64,000 nt of DNA from Corynebacterium comes (GCF_009734405.1 NZ_CP046453.1:868001-932000); one strand, 5' to 3'; positions 1-8,975 are shown, counted from the stretch's first letter. Notes: generated from the letters alone by a model not told the origin. A program made the numbers and translations.

Positions 1-491
1 GTGGTGAGCACCGCCGCATCGTCGTCTTCCGTCCCCTCTACGCCGTCGGTGGCCAGAACCTCGGCTACCTGCCGGGTTCGGAGACCGAGAAGATGAACCC
101 CTGGGCGCAGGCGGTGTTCGACACCCTGGACGGGCTGGTCTCCGACAATGTCATGGAGGAGATCCAGGCGCGTGAACTCATCGAGGTTCTCCCGCTGACC
201 CACATCCGTGGCCGCTCCCTCCACGACTCCTTCGTCATCGTCGATGAGGCCCAGTCGCTGGAGCGCAACGTGCTGCTCACCGTCCTGTCGCGGCTCGGCC
301 GGGGATCCCGGGTGGTGCTCACGCACGACGTCGCCCAGCGGGACAATCTCCGGGTGGGCCGCCACGACGGCGTCCAGGCGGTGATCGAGAAGCTCAAGGA
401 CCACGAGCTGTTCGCCCACATCACCCTGCAGCGTTCCGAGCGCTCGGCCATCGCCGAACTGGTCACTGACCTGCTGGAGGACGGCTCTTAG
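1..491 (+). CDS. PhoH family ATPase, C-terminal part (cut by window edge)
   Basis: The gene begins before the window; the frame runs from base 3 and 162 residues remain. The visible part carries the PhoH Walker B region (VIVDEAQSL), followed by a strand and sensor-like stretch ([14 protein letters not shown]) and a C-terminal helix region. This is the end of a P-loop NTPase of the PhoH type, which in actinobacteria is often the form with an N-terminal PIN RNase domain; the N-terminus is not visible, so the subtype is unknown. PhoH proteins are thought to be RNA-associated ATPases. The stop is followed 72 bases later by a GNAT gene on the same strand. Family confidence is high. Confidence 0.88.
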   Translation, partial: GEHRRIVVFRPLYAVGGQNLGYLPGSETEKMNPWAQAVFDTLDGLVSDNVMEEIQARELIEVLPLTHIRGRSLHDSFVIVDEAQSLERNVLLTVLSRLGRGSRVVLTHDVAQRDNLRVGRHDGVQAVIEKLKDHELFAHITLQRSERSAIAELVTDLLEDGS

Positions 492-563
492 GGGCTCCGC
501 CGGGAGATGCCCGCAGACGCCCAGCGTTTGCGGGCCCCGCGCGGGGTGGGCAACAATGTCGGC

Positions 564-1091
564 ATGGCAGATGCGACTTTCACGCTCCGACCCATCCGTC
601 CTGAGGATTACCCCCAGGTCCGGGCAATCTACGAGAGCGGCCTGGAATCCGGCCACGCCACCTACGAGACACAGGCACCGACCTGGCAGCAGTTCTTCCG
701 GGCGAAGATCATGGAGTCCGTGTTCGTTGCAGCGGACAACGAAGACCCCGGGAAGCTGCTGGGCTGGGTCGCCGCCGCGCCCATCTCCAGCCGTTCCGTC
801 TTCCACGGCGTGGTGGAGAACTCCATCTACATCCACCCCGACGCCCGCGGCCGAGGTGTTGCCGGTGCGCTCCTGGACAAGCTCATCGACGTCTGCGGGG
901 GCCTGCACAAGTGGGGCATCCACGCCTGGGTCTTCCCCGAGAACGAGGGTTCTGCGGCGCTGCACAGGTCGCGGGGCTTCGAGAAGGTCGGCACCTTCCG
1001 TCACCTGGCGAAGATGAGCTACGGCGACATGGCGGGCCAGTGGCGGGACACTGACGTCTACGAGAAGCTGCTGCCCAAGCCGGGCGAGTGA
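564..1091 (+). CDS. GNAT family N-acetyltransferase (phosphinothricin acetyltransferase-like)
   Basis: A 175-residue cytosolic acetyl-CoA-dependent N-acetyltransferase. The acetyl-CoA pyrophosphate loop is seen as RGRGVA at residues 95-100, after a typical beta4 strand (NSIYIHPDA), and a late HRSRGFEKVGTF stretch (about 134-145) matches the beta6-beta7 region of the PAT/Bar/MddA group that acetylates small amino-acid-like substrates. An in-frame start 57 bases upstream exists, but ATG at 564 gives the length usual for the family and begins at the conserved first strand (FTLRPIRPEDYP). Substrate is not predictable; PAT-like proteins can act on methionine sulfone or sulfoximine analogues. Confidence 0.88.
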   Translation: MADATFTLRPIRPEDYPQVRAIYESGLESGHATYETQAPTWQQFFRAKIMESVFVAADNEDPGKLLGWVAAAPISSRSVFHGVVENSIYIHPDARGRGVAGALLDKLIDVCGGLHKWGIHAWVFPENEGSAALHRSRGFEKVGTFRHLAKMSYGDMAGQWRDTDVYEKLLPKPGE

Positions 1092-1217
1092 GCGACGGGC
1101 CCGTCCCCGCTCCGGGGCGCGAGCCCATGCACCTCGTTTTCCCCCATCTCGGCAGCTCAGGGGCTGATAGGATCAGCCCGGGCAGAGTTCTTCCCGGATC
1201 CCGAAAGCGAGGCCACG

Positions 1218-1634
1218 ATGTCCCTCAACAGTGTGCTGGCGACCATCCTGCCGGGTGCCGGTCTGACGTCCGGATCAGTTGACCTGGCGGGGCAGGGTTC
1301 GTCACAGCTGCCGCCTCCGCCCGCCTGCAGCCCGGTGAGCGGTGTGACGGGTTCCGGTCCGGTCGGCGTGTGGGGCTGTGATTCGGAGGCGCTGCCGAAG
1401 GTGGCGCTCAAGGCGGACCGGACCATGAACGGCTACGACGGCTGCAACTGGTTCTCGGGCACCTGGCGCGAGGAGGGCGCAAGGATCGTGTTCAATGACG
1501 ACCGCGTCTCCACGAAGCGGGCCTGTGGGCACCCCACCTGGTTCACGCAAGCCAGGTCCGCCACGGTTCACGGGAACATCATGACCGTCCACAATGCCGC
1601 GGGCGACAGCGTCGGGGCGTTGCCCCGACGCTGA
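1218..1634 (+). CDS. META/HslJ-like domain protein
   Basis: A 138-residue protein. After a low-complexity N-terminus, residues about 47-105 follow the META (HslJ) pattern: a glycine-tryptophan start (GVWG), a strand ending NGYDGCNWFSGTW, and a later T/S-x-RAC motif. This domain is found in small exported or envelope proteins such as HslJ, which is linked to heat stress and novobiocin resistance in E. coli; function here is unknown. No convincing signal peptide or lipobox is visible, so location is uncertain. The stop codon lies inside a strong hairpin shared with the convergent exporter gene. A second META-type gene is present at 36316. Confidence 0.68.
   Translation: MSLNSVLATILPGAGLTSGSVDLAGQGSSQLPPPPACSPVSGVTGSGPVGVWGCDSEALPKVALKADRTMNGYDGCNWFSGTWREEGARIVFNDDRVSTKRACGHPTWFTQARSATVHGNIMTVHNAAGDSVGALPRR
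1608..1632. terminator. Bidirectional hairpin overlapping a stop codon
   Basis: A perfect 11-bp stem (1608-1618 pairing with 1622-1632) closes a 3-base loop. It sits between the convergent META-like gene and the DHA2 exporter and overlaps the last codons of the former. No long T-run follows, but in a very GC-rich genome such a stem is a credible terminator for both strands. Confidence 0.65.
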
Positions 1635-1640
1635 CCGTCC

Positions 1641-3194
1641 TTACTCCACGGTCTCCTTGAGCTTCTCCTGCTTGACCGGGAGGAGAATGAACATGGCGAA
1701 CAGGGTCAGCGGCACCATGAGCAGGAAGACCGGCGCGAGACCGTCGTTGTAGCTGCTCAGAATGACCTCCCGGATGGGGGCGGGCAGTTGAACCACGGCC
1801 TCCGGGGTGAGCGAGTTCGAGGCGCCGCCGCCGGCGGCGAACTGCTCCGCGTAGGACTGCCCCTCCTCACCCATCTGCGCGAAGGCGCCGGGCAGGCGGT
1901 CGGCCAGGTTGCCCTGCAGGTTGTGGATGAACATCGCGCCGACCAGGGAGGCGCCGAGGGCGGAGCCGATCTGCCGGAAGAAGTTGTTCGCGGCGGTGGC
2001 GGTGCCGACGATCTGGATCGGGAAGGAGTTCTGCACGATGAGCACCAGCACCTGCATGACCAGACCGAGACCGAAGCCGAAGAGGAAGAAGATGATGCCC
2101 AGCTGGATCAACGTGGTCCCCACCGTCAGCTGCGACATCAGCCACAGGGCGACGGACATGACGCCCAGGCCGACGACGGGGTAGATCTTGTAGTTCCCGG
2201 ACCGGGCGATGAGGAAGCCCACGCTCGTTGAGGTGCCGATCATGCCGACCATCATCGGGATCATCATCAGGCCCGCGTCGGTCGGGGTCAGTGAATGGAC
2301 CATCTGCAGGTACGTCGGCAGGTAGCCCAGAGCGCCCATCATGGCCAGGCCCATGACGGTGCCGGAGATGGTGGTCAAGGTCATGTTGCGGTTGCGGAAC
2401 AGGTCCATCGGGATCAGCGGGTTCGTCGCCTTCAGCTCCACGAGGATGAACAGGGTCGCGCCGATGACGGTGGTGGCAATCAGGCCCAGGATGACCGGGT
2501 CACCCCACTCGTACTCCGTGCCGCCCCACGTGGCCAGCAGGATCAGCGAGGCGGTGGTGACGGTCATCAGTGCGGTGCCCAGCCAGTCGTAGCGGAGGTT
2601 CTCCCGGCTGCCCGTACGCAGGCGGAGGGCCAGCAGGGACACGGTGAAGGCGAGGAGGCCGAGGGGGACATTGATCCACAGTCCCCAGCGCCAGCCGGGG
2701 CCGTCGGTGAACCAGCCGCCGAGGACCGGGCCGAGCACGGAACTCACACCGAACATCGCGCCCATGATGCCCATGAACTTGCCTCGCTGGCGGGCAGGGA
2801 CCACCTCGGCGACGATGGCCTGGGAGGTGACCATCATGCCGCCGGCGCCGAAGCCCTGGATGGCACGGGCGAGGACCAGCAGCTCCATCGACTGCGCGAA
2901 GCCGCCCATGGTGGAGCCGACGACGAAGGTGCTGATGCCGAACAGGTAGAGCCACTTGCGCCCCACCATGTCGCCCAGTTTTCCGAAGATCGGCATGGCG
3001 ATGGTCATGGTGACCATGAAGCCGGAGATGACCCAGCTCATGTGGTTGACGCCGCCGAGCTCGCCGACGATGGTCGGCAGGGCGGTTGAGAAGATCATCT
3101 GGCCGAGCGAGCTCATGAGCATCGTGGTCAGGAGGGCGCCGAAAATGAGGCCGACGCGCTGGGCCGGCGCCTCGGGGCGTGTGGTGGTTACCAA
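1641..3194 (-). CDS. MFS multidrug exporter, DHA2 (14-TM) family
   Basis: A 517-residue inner-membrane drug:proton antiporter of the EmrB/QacA type. About 14 hydrophobic helices can be counted, with the MFS motif between TM2 and TM3 (GKLGDMVGRKWLY) and the TM5 motif C region (GPVLGGWFTD) that marks exporters. The start is TTG at 3194, which overlaps the end of the upstream TetR gene by 7 bases and has an AAGGA ribosome site about 7 bases before it, so the two are one translationally coupled unit. Regulation is very likely by that TetR protein through the palindrome at 3891-3906. The drug or metabolite exported is unknown. Confidence 0.93.
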   Translation of the reverse strand: MVTTTRPEAPAQRVGLIFGALLTTMLMSSLGQMIFSTALPTIVGELGGVNHMSWVISGFMVTMTIAMPIFGKLGDMVGRKWLYLFGISTFVVGSTMGGFAQSMELLVLARAIQGFGAGGMMVTSQAIVAEVVPARQRGKFMGIMGAMFGVSSVLGPVLGGWFTDGPGWRWGLWINVPLGLLAFTVSLLALRLRTGSRENLRYDWLGTALMTVTTASLILLATWGGTEYEWGDPVILGLIATTVIGATLFILVELKATNPLIPMDLFRNRNMTLTTISGTVMGLAMMGALGYLPTYLQMVHSLTPTDAGLMMIPMMVGMIGTSTSVGFLIARSGNYKIYPVVGLGVMSVALWLMSQLTVGTTLIQLGIIFFLFGFGLGLVMQVLVLIVQNSFPIQIVGTATAANNFFRQIGSALGASLVGAMFIHNLQGNLADRLPGAFAQMGEEGQSYAEQFAAGGGASNSLTPEAVVQLPAPIREVILSSYNDGLAPVFLLMVPLTLFAMFILLPVKQEKLKETVE

Positions 3195-3862
3195 GACAGT
3201 TCCTTCGAGAAATCGGAGATGATCCGACCGGTCTCGGGCAGCATGCGTGCCCGGGTGGCGGAGTCGGCGGGGGATTCGGAGTGGTGGGTCATGCGTGACA
3301 TGTGGAGCCAGACGCTTTCGCGGATGAGGGCGGCGATGATGGAGGCCTCGATCTCAGGCGGCTGTTCGGCGAGCCTGCGGTCGGCGGGGTGCGCCTCCAG
3401 GTGGTCGACGATGAGCTGGTGGATCAGCTTCGCCTGCTCCCGGAAACGGTTGACGGACATCATCGCCACGGAAGGCTCGGCCGCGACGATGCGGTGGCGT
3501 CGTTCCCGCAGCACGTTCAGGAACTCCTGGTCGGCGCCGGCCTCAATGACCTCGCTCTCGGCGTCGTCCATGGTGGCCACGATCTGTTCCAGCGCGGATC
3601 TCACGAGGTTGTCGGAGGGCGTGTCCACCAGCAGGCGGCGGCGGTCCTCGGCGATCGACATGGGAGGCAGGCCGAGGACGGCCTCGTCCTTGGACTCCAT
3701 GTAGTTGAAGAAGGTGCGCCGCGAAATGTCCGCGCCCCGGCAGATGTCCTCGACGGTGACGTTCTCGAACCCGTGCTTCTCGACGAGCGCCGTGGCAGCC
3801 TCCTCAATCCGCCTGCGGGTGGCCCGGCGTTTCCTCTCCCTGAGGGGGGTGTCATCAATCAT
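3188..3862 (-). CDS. TetR family transcriptional regulator of the DHA2 exporter
   Basis: 224 residues. The N-terminal helix-turn-helix is clear: RRIEEAATALVEKHGFENVTVEDIC, then ADISRRTFFNYMESKDE as recognition helix region (about residues 18-63). The C-terminal ligand domain is divergent, as usual. It is the first gene of a two-gene operon with the exporter, overlapping it by 7 bases. A perfect inverted repeat 29 bases upstream of the ATG is the expected autoregulatory operator. The sensed ligand is probably a substrate of the exporter; this is inference from the common TetR/MFS arrangement. Confidence 0.93.
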   Translation of the reverse strand: MIDDTPLRERKRRATRRRIEEAATALVEKHGFENVTVEDICRGADISRRTFFNYMESKDEAVLGLPPMSIAEDRRRLLVDTPSDNLVRSALEQIVATMDDAESEVIEAGADQEFLNVLRERRHRIVAAEPSVAMMSVNRFREQAKLIHQLIVDHLEAHPADRRLAEQPPEIEASIIAALIRESVWLHMSRMTHHSESPADSATRARMLPETGRIISDFSKELSW

Positions 3863-3890
3863 GAGATGACACCTTACACTCGGTGCACCT

Positions 3891-3906
3891 TTGCACTCAA
3901 GTGCAA
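3891..3906. promoter_or_regulatory. Palindromic operator, probably for the TetR regulator
   Basis: TTGCACTCAAGTGCAA has 7-bp perfect arms around a CA centre. It lies between the divergent TetR gene (start 3862) and the conserved gene starting at 3953, where a TetR autoregulatory site is expected. A weaker related half-site (CGGTGCA) lies just to its left at about 3881. Confidence 0.72.
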
Positions 3907-3952
3907 ACTTTTTTCGGCGGTGCAGGCCGGATCGGGGGTATTCTCAGTGTCA

Positions 3953-4915
3953 ATGATTCTCCGCCGACTCCACGCGTTCCGTAACCGGAAACGACCCGAC
4001 CATCTCTTTCCCGGTCTGACACGGGGCAGGGCAGGTGAGCTCCGCTCCGAACTCAGGCATACCCTCGCCGAGAAGGGGGCGACAGTGCGTTTCGACGGTC
4101 GCCACGCCATCATCGAACACCCCCGGCGTGGCCGGGTCACCGTCAACCTGGAGAACCTCATCGGGGACGTCGCCGCCTCCCAGCACCCCAAGGCGGCGCA
4201 CACTATGGCACGGGCCTTCGTCACCTCGATTCTCGACGGTGAGCACGCCGAGGACCTGGGCACAGCCGACCTCTACGCGGGCCTGCGCCTGCGCATCGTC
4301 TCCACGAAGAACCTCGTGCCGGAGGAGGCGGACATCGTCGCCGCCGCCACGCTCCACGAGTTCACCGTCGACACCGCGGTGACCCTCGTACTCGACACCG
4401 AACGCTCCATCCAGACCATGCCCCTGGAACGACTCCGGGAGGTCGACAGCCTGGACACTCTCGTCCGTGCCGCCCGTAACAACCTGCGCGAGGAACTCCT
4501 GGGGGCCAGGGTCCACGCGCAGACCCACCCCGGTTCCGAGGAACGCCCCGGGGCCTATTTCCGTTCCTTCGAATCCGGCAGCTACTACGTCGCCTCCGCG
4601 CCGCTCCTGCTCGAGGAGGTTCTCTACGCCTGGGCCCCTGACCTCGATCAGTCCCGCGGCGTCCTCTTCGCCATCCCCGCCCGCCATGTCCTGCTCGTCC
4701 GTGAGATCAGCACCGGCGAGGACCTGCTCGAGGGAATCGGCCGGCTTGCACCCGTTGCCGCTCAGCTCGCCGTCGACGGCACCCACACCGTCTCCCCGCT
4801 GCTGCACATGTGGCACGAAGGCGAGGTGACCACCCTGTCCTCCTTCGACCCGCAGGCCAAAGAGCTGAAGATCACCCCGACGCCCTACCTCCTGGATCTC
4901 ATCGCGCGGGGCTGA
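3953..4915 (+). CDS. Conserved hypothetical protein, possibly DUF1444-related
   Basis: 320 residues, soluble, no signal peptide or membrane helix. The translation shows a central stretch VSTKNLVPEEADIV and a C-terminal FAIPARHVLLVREI segment that recall the DUF1444/YtpQ group, whose function is unknown; this match is from memory and weak. The ATG at 3953 is chosen because it is the first start after the divergent promoter region and gives a compact protein; the open frame continues upstream antisense to tetR, which is an artefact. The gene is divergent from tetR and could share its operator. It ends at a long hairpin before convergent fumC. Confidence 0.8.
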   Translation: MILRRLHAFRNRKRPDHLFPGLTRGRAGELRSELRHTLAEKGATVRFDGRHAIIEHPRRGRVTVNLENLIGDVAASQHPKAAHTMARAFVTSILDGEHAEDLGTADLYAGLRLRIVSTKNLVPEEADIVAAATLHEFTVDTAVTLVLDTERSIQTMPLERLREVDSLDTLVRAARNNLREELLGARVHAQTHPGSEERPGAYFRSFESGSYYVASAPLLLEEVLYAWAPDLDQSRGVLFAIPARHVLLVREISTGEDLLEGIGRLAPVAAQLAVDGTHTVSPLLHMWHEGEVTTLSSFDPQAKELKITPTPYLLDLIARG

Positions 4916-4924
4916 GAATCACGA

Positions 4925-4973
4925 ACGCCCCGCAGCGCCCGGACCACAGTGGCTGTGGCGGGCGGCGGGGCGT
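4925..4973. terminator. Bidirectional terminator between the 3953 gene and fumC
   Basis: A long nested hairpin: outer arms of 9 bp (4925-4933 with 4965-4973), an inner GCCCG/CGGGC step and a perfect CCACAG/CTGTGG top. It fills the gap between two convergent genes. Confidence 0.75.
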
Positions 4974-4986
4974 CGAGAAGCGGAGG

Positions 4987-6399
4987 CTAGTCGCGGTCCG
5001 TGTTGGCCATCGCGAGGACGTCGAGGCGCTTGTCCAGCTCCTCCTCGGTGAGCGTCTCACCGTCGACGAAGCCCATGTCGATGACGGTCTGGCGGATGGT
5101 CTTGCCCTCGGCCAGAGCGGTCTTGGCGACCTTGGCGGCGTTCTCGTAACCGATCGCGGAGTTCAGCGGGGTGACGATGGACGGGGAGGACTCGGCCAGG
5201 GTGCGCATGCGCTCCACGTTCGGCTCGATGCCGTCGACCAGGCGCTCCGCGAAGACGCGGGCGGTGTTGGCCAGCAGGCGGGAGGACTCCAGGACGTTGC
5301 GTGCCATGACCGGAATGAACACGTTGAGCTCGAACTGGCCCTGGGTGCCGGCGAAGGCGACGGCGGCGTCGTTGCCGATGACCTGGGCGGAGACCTGGGT
5401 GGCGGTCTCGCACAGGACCGGGTTGACCTTGCCCGGCATGATGGAGGAGCCCGGCTGCAGGTCCGGCAGGTGGATCTCAGCGAAACCGGTCAGCGGGCCG
5501 GAACCCATGAGGCGGATGTCGTTGGCGATCTTGTACAGGGAGACGGCCACGGTACGCATGGCGCCGGAGAACTCGACGAGCGCGTCGCGGTTGGCCTGCG
5601 CCTCGAAGTGGTTCTCGGCCTCGGAAAGCTCCTGGAGACCGGTGAGCTTCTTGAGCTCCTCGGTGACCTTCGCGCCGAAGTCGGCCGGGGTGTTCAGGCC
5701 GGTGCCCACGGCGGTGCCGCCGATCGGCAGCTCACCCAGGCGCTCAAGGGTGGACTCGATGCGCTCGATGCCCAGCTCGATCTGACGGGCGTAGCCGCCG
5801 AACTCCTGACCCAGGGTGACCGGAACAGCGTCCATGAGGTGGGTGCGGCCGGACTTGACCGTGTTCTTCCACTCCGCGGCCTTCTTCGCCAGGGACTCAT
5901 GCAGAACCTTCAGGCCCGGGATGAGATCGTTGACGGCTGCCTCGGTGGCGGCGACGTGGGTGGCGGTGGGGAAGGTGTCGTTGGAGGACTGACCCATGTT
6001 GACATGGTCGTTGGGGTGGACCTCCGTGCCGTTGGCCTTCGCGATGGAGGCGATGACCTCGTTGGCGTTCATGTTGGAGGAGGTGCCGGAACCGGTCTGG
6101 AAGACATCGATCGGGAACTCGGCGTCGTGCCTGCCGTCGGCGATCTCCCGGGCTGCGGCGACGATGGCGTCAGCCTGCTCTGCCGCCAGGAGGCCACGCT
6201 CCTTGTTCACGATCGCGCAGGCGGCCTTGAGCAGGCCCATCGCGCGGATCTGAGCGGACTCGAGGCCGCGGCCGGAGATCGGGAAGTTCTCCACCGCACG
6301 CTGGGTCTGGGCCTGCCACAGTGCGTTCACCGGGACCTTGACCTCACCCATGGTGTCGTGTTCGATGCGGAATTCCTGCTCGGTCATGAAATCACTCAT
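4987..6399 (-). CDS. fumC: Class II fumarate hydratase (fumarase C)
   Basis: 470 residues; catalyses the reversible hydration of fumarate to L-malate in the TCA cycle, as an iron-free cytosolic homotetramer. The fumarase/aspartase signature [11 protein letters not shown] is present, together with [13 protein letters not shown] and the [19 protein letters not shown] segment that forms the shared active site. Length is usual for the family. Two in-frame starts exist, 6399 (MSDFMTEQ) and 6387 (MTEQEF); the protein known in other corynebacteria starts at the second, so the first 4 residues are uncertain. Divergent from the GntR gene, with a 236-base intergenic region. Confidence 0.97.
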   Translation of the reverse strand: MSDFMTEQEFRIEHDTMGEVKVPVNALWQAQTQRAVENFPISGRGLESAQIRAMGLLKAACAIVNKERGLLAAEQADAIVAAAREIADGRHDAEFPIDVFQTGSGTSSNMNANEVIASIAKANGTEVHPNDHVNMGQSSNDTFPTATHVAATEAAVNDLIPGLKVLHESLAKKAAEWKNTVKSGRTHLMDAVPVTLGQEFGGYARQIELGIERIESTLERLGELPIGGTAVGTGLNTPADFGAKVTEELKKLTGLQELSEAENHFEAQANRDALVEFSGAMRTVAVSLYKIANDIRLMGSGPLTGFAEIHLPDLQPGSSIMPGKVNPVLCETATQVSAQVIGNDAAVAFAGTQGQFELNVFIPVMARNVLESSRLLANTARVFAERLVDGIEPNVERMRTLAESSPSIVTPLNSAIGYENAAKVAKTALAEGKTIRQTVIDMGFVDGETLTEEELDKRLDVLAMANTDRD

Positions 6400-6580
6400 T
6401 TCTAACGTCGAGTTAAATACGGCTCGGGCTGATCTTACCCTCACGGGAGGTGATCCACACCGAGCTCCCTGACAAATTGGGGTGACTTCACAAATTTGCA
6501 GAGTTGACGGAGTCCGGCCGCGTCCGGAGCTGAGGGGGCGTCCGAGATCTGATTCTCTGCAGGGGTACACAGGCTGAGAG

Positions 6581-6590
6581 CCGTCGACGG
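6581..6590. promoter_or_regulatory. GTCGAC-core palindrome in the gntR promoter
   Basis: CCGTCGACGG, a perfect 10-bp palindrome, ends one base before a TAGCAT -10-like hexamer (6592-6597), about 45 bases before the GntR start. The same GTCGAC core occurs in the promoter regions at 8857, 8934, 19373 and 24630. The position suits negative autoregulation by the GntR protein. Confidence 0.5.
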
Positions 6591-6635
6591 ATAGCATGGT
6601 CAGTGAGAACGTGGAAGCAGGATGGAGGATCAACG

Positions 6636-7424
6636 ATGACGGGTGACCGTACTTCTTTCGACGTCGGCTATCAGCAGGACGCTGAAGGGCGCTCAGCGGG
6701 CGCCCGCCAGGAGGGGCAGTTCCGTGAGAGCCTGCGGAAGCTGCTTCTGCGCAACCTCGGTTTCAGCGACCGTGAGGAATCTCTTGTGGCCCAGATCGCC
6801 GGTGATGTGGGGCTGCGCATCATCGAGGGCGAACTCCTGCCGGGGGACGAGGTGAATTCGGTGGATCTGGCCAAGCAGTTCGGAACGAGTCGTACACCGG
6901 TCCGGGAAGCCCTGCTCATGCTGGAGAAGCACCGCATGGTGGAGGTTCCCGCACGGCGGCGCCCCCGGGTGTCGGATTTCCTCGAGGTTCCGGTCAAGGA
7001 CCTGTATCACGCCCGTGCCCTGGTCACCGGCTTCATGGCTGAGGCGGTGTGCAGGAACTGGCAGGGTACGGACCTGGAACCCATGCGGGCGAAAGTGGCT
7101 CAGATGGCCGCCGCCTGCGACGCCGGAGATGTCAACGCCTTCTTCTGGGCCAACATCAGCTTCGGTGAATGCGCGACGTCCATCGCCGGTAACAGTCTCG
7201 TGGCAGGCTTCATTGACTCCATCGGCCTGTCCAGTCTGCGTCTCCGCCGTAAGTCCATGACACTCCCGGGGCGCATGGAGGAGTCGACGCGTGATCATCA
7301 GCGCCTGATGCTTGCCTTCGAGCGTCGCGATTCCCAGCTGGCCAAGGCCCTGTCCATGGGTATCATCCGGGACGCCTATCTTGCCCTGACCAACGACAAC
7401 CCCGCCAACTGGCACTTCACCTAG
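6636..7424 (+). CDS. GntR family regulator, FadR/FCD subfamily
   Basis: 262 residues. A winged helix-turn-helix spans about 50-112 with the diagnostic recognition segment [10 protein letters not shown] (84-93), followed by an all-helical FCD ligand domain (about 120-250). FCD domains usually bind organic acids through a metal held by an Asp/His set; here the region expected to carry the first D-x3-F-H type ligands reads NISFGE, so part of that site may be lost, while a later [13 protein letters not shown] matches the usual histidine-containing helix. Start ATG 6636 has GGAGGA 8 bases upstream. It is the only regulator inside the catabolic region, and GTCGAC palindromes fit the GT-n-AC operator type known for FadR-like proteins. 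Confidence 0.92.
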   Translation: MTGDRTSFDVGYQQDAEGRSAGARQEGQFRESLRKLLLRNLGFSDREESLVAQIAGDVGLRIIEGELLPGDEVNSVDLAKQFGTSRTPVREALLMLEKHRMVEVPARRRPRVSDFLEVPVKDLYHARALVTGFMAEAVCRNWQGTDLEPMRAKVAQMAAACDAGDVNAFFWANISFGECATSIAGNSLVAGFIDSIGLSSLRLRRKSMTLPGRMEESTRDHQRLMLAFERRDSQLAKALSMGIIRDAYLALTNDNPANWHFT

Positions 7425-7430
7425 AGAGCT

Positions 7431-7438
7431 TGTCGACA
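7431..7438. promoter_or_regulatory. TGTCGACA site just after gntR
   Basis: An exact copy of the 8-bp palindrome, 7 bases after the GntR stop and before the convergent CoA-transferase gene. Its position is not that of a promoter, so it may be incidental or an auxiliary site. A small CCGCC/GGCGG hairpin at about 7480-7492 lies between the two stops. Confidence 0.25.
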
Positions 7439-7496
7439 TCCCCGTCGGTGCAGGAGGCCGGACCCGGCGAGAGGTGGGGCCGCCTCCGGCGGAGAC

Positions 7497-8750
7497 CTAG
7501 TTCACGAGTTCCTCGGCCAGGGGAGTCTGAATGGCGCCTGCCTCGAGCAGCTGGTCAATTTCGCTGGAGGACTTGCCCAGGACATCGCGGAGGATGTCGC
7601 TGGTGTGCTCTCCGAGCGCCGGCGGGAAGGAGTCCCGGCTGCGGGGGTTGCGGCTCAGCTTGATGGGGTTGCCCAGGGTCTTCACGGAGGCCCCGTTCCC
7701 GTCGTCAAGCTCCACCACCATCTCGCGGTGCAGGATCTGGGGGCTGGTCAGGGCGAGGTCGAGCGTATTGACCATGCCCACCGGGATGCCGGCTTCATTG
7801 AAGAGGGCGACCCATTCGGCGGCGTCGCGCTCGAGGAATGCCGGCTCGAGGATGTCCCACAGCTCCTCCTTGTTTCTCAGGCGATCGCCGTTGAGGGTGA
7901 AACGGGGGTCGTCGAGAAGCTCCGGGTGGCCGAGGGCCTGGGCCATCGCCTGCCACATGCGCTCGGTGTTGGCGGTGGTGACGATGTCACGGCCGTCGCC
8001 GGCGGTGAACTGGCGATAGGTGGGAATGGCGTCGTGACCACTTCCCTGGGGGCCGGGGACATGCCCGGATTCCAGGTGGTAGGTGCCCTGGTAGGAGAGC
8101 ATGGCCACCAGACAGTCGAGCATGGAGATGTCGATGTACTCGCCCTGGCCGGTTTCCTTGACGTTATGCAGGGCGGAAAGGATGCCGATGGCTGCGTGCA
8201 GGCCCGCTGCGATGTCGCCGACGGGGATTCCGGTGCGGACGGGGCGCCCGCCGCGTTCTCCGGTGAGGCTCATCGTCCCGGACAATGCCTGGACAATCAT
8301 GTCGTAGGCGGGAAGGTCCCGGTCGGGGCCGCTCTGTCCGAAACCGGAAATGGAGGCCCAGATCAGCGCCGGATTGTTCTCCATCTCATCCTCCCGGTCG
8401 ATGCCGAGGCGGGAGAGGACTCCTGGGCGGAAGTTCTCCACCACGACGTCGGCCGTCTTGATGAGCTCGCGCACCAGTTCAGTGCCTCCGGGCTTCTTCA
8501 TGTTGATCACGACGGACTTCTTGTTGCGGTTGATGGTGTGGAAGTAAGCGCTGTCGTCGCGGATGAAGTGCGGGGGAACGGTCCGGCTGAGGTCGCCGGC
8601 GGGAGTTTCGATCTTGATGATCTGGGCTCCCATGTCACCGAGTATCTGGGTTCCGTGGGGGCCGGCGAGAAACTGCGTGAAGTCCAGAATCTTGATTCCG
8701 TTGAGGGGCCCCTTCGTGGGGGTGGCGGGGGTATTGGTTGAAGATTCCAT
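7497..8750 (-). CDS. Family III CoA-transferase (CaiB/BaiF/Frc type)
   Basis: 417 residues. Transfers CoA between acyl-CoA and a free carboxylic acid, usually in catabolism of carnitine, oxalate, succinyl-aromatics or similar acids. The fold marker is seen at the N-terminus (LNGIKILDFTQFLAGPHGTQILGDMGA, split here by reading), and the catalytic aspartate is D150 in the PAYDMIVQALSG motif. Alone on its strand, convergent with gntR and divergent from the SDR operon, with which it shares the 225-base control region holding two GTCGAC sites. Inferred role: activating an acidic intermediate of the cluster's substrate. The CoA donor and acceptor are not predictable. Confidence 0.93.
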   Translation of the reverse strand: MESSTNTPATPTKGPLNGIKILDFTQFLAGPHGTQILGDMGAQIIKIETPAGDLSRTVPPHFIRDDSAYFHTINRNKKSVVINMKKPGGTELVRELIKTADVVVENFRPGVLSRLGIDREDEMENNPALIWASISGFGQSGPDRDLPAYDMIVQALSGTMSLTGERGGRPVRTGIPVGDIAAGLHAAIGILSALHNVKETGQGEYIDISMLDCLVAMLSYQGTYHLESGHVPGPQGSGHDAIPTYRQFTAGDGRDIVTTANTERMWQAMAQALGHPELLDDPRFTLNGDRLRNKEELWDILEPAFLERDAAEWVALFNEAGIPVGMVNTLDLALTSPQILHREMVVELDDGNGASVKTLGNPIKLSRNPRSRDSFPPALGEHTSDILRDVLGKSSSEIDQLLEAGAIQTPLAEELVN

Positions 8751-8856
8751 GAATATCGCTTTCTTTTCCGACGGTGGCGGATAATGATGCAGGTCACAAG
8801 ACAGGTGTCTAGTGACTTTCCTTTCGGTAACGACAGCTTAGGGCAAATATTCTTTT

Positions 8857-8866
8857 GTGTCGACAC
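8857..8866. promoter_or_regulatory. GTGTCGACAC operator candidate, upstream of the -35 of the SDR operon
   Basis: A perfect 10-bp palindrome in the divergent control region between the CoA-transferase and the SDR operon, directly before the proposed -35 (8867). It extends rightwards as GTCGACACTTGAC, sharing GTCGACACT with the sites at 8934 and 19373. Confidence 0.6.
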
Positions 8867-8896
8867 TTGACGAGATGTGGGTCACGTTTGTATGGT
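8867..8896 (+). promoter_or_regulatory. Predicted sigma-A promoter of the SDR-to-P450 operon
   Basis: TTGACG (8867-8872) and TATGGT (8891-8896) are separated by 18 bases, a fair fit to corynebacterial housekeeping promoters. The start would lie near 8903, leaving a leader of about 70 bases before the ATG at 8976. GTCGAC sites sit directly upstream of the -35 and about 30 bases after the predicted start. Confidence 0.5.
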
Positions 8897-8932
8897 CATT
8901 GTCATGTTCATTACGCAGTGAGTGCGGGAACA

Positions 8933-8942
8933 AGTCGACACT
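8933..8942. promoter_or_regulatory. Second GTCGAC operator candidate in the SDR operon leader
   Basis: AGTCGACACT, about 34 bases before the SDR start codon and 76 bases right of the first site. A paired arrangement across a promoter would allow looping or roadblock repression by a dimeric GntR protein. Confidence 0.5.
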
Positions 8943-8975
8943 AAGAGGTGTTGGCCAACGTTGAAAGGAACAGTT

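Noticed and set aside
4810..6405. Long open frame on the plus strand opposite fumC
   Set aside because: It is the mirror of a well-conserved enzyme in a GC-rich genome; its translation is aspartate/glycine/leucine-rich without any domain.
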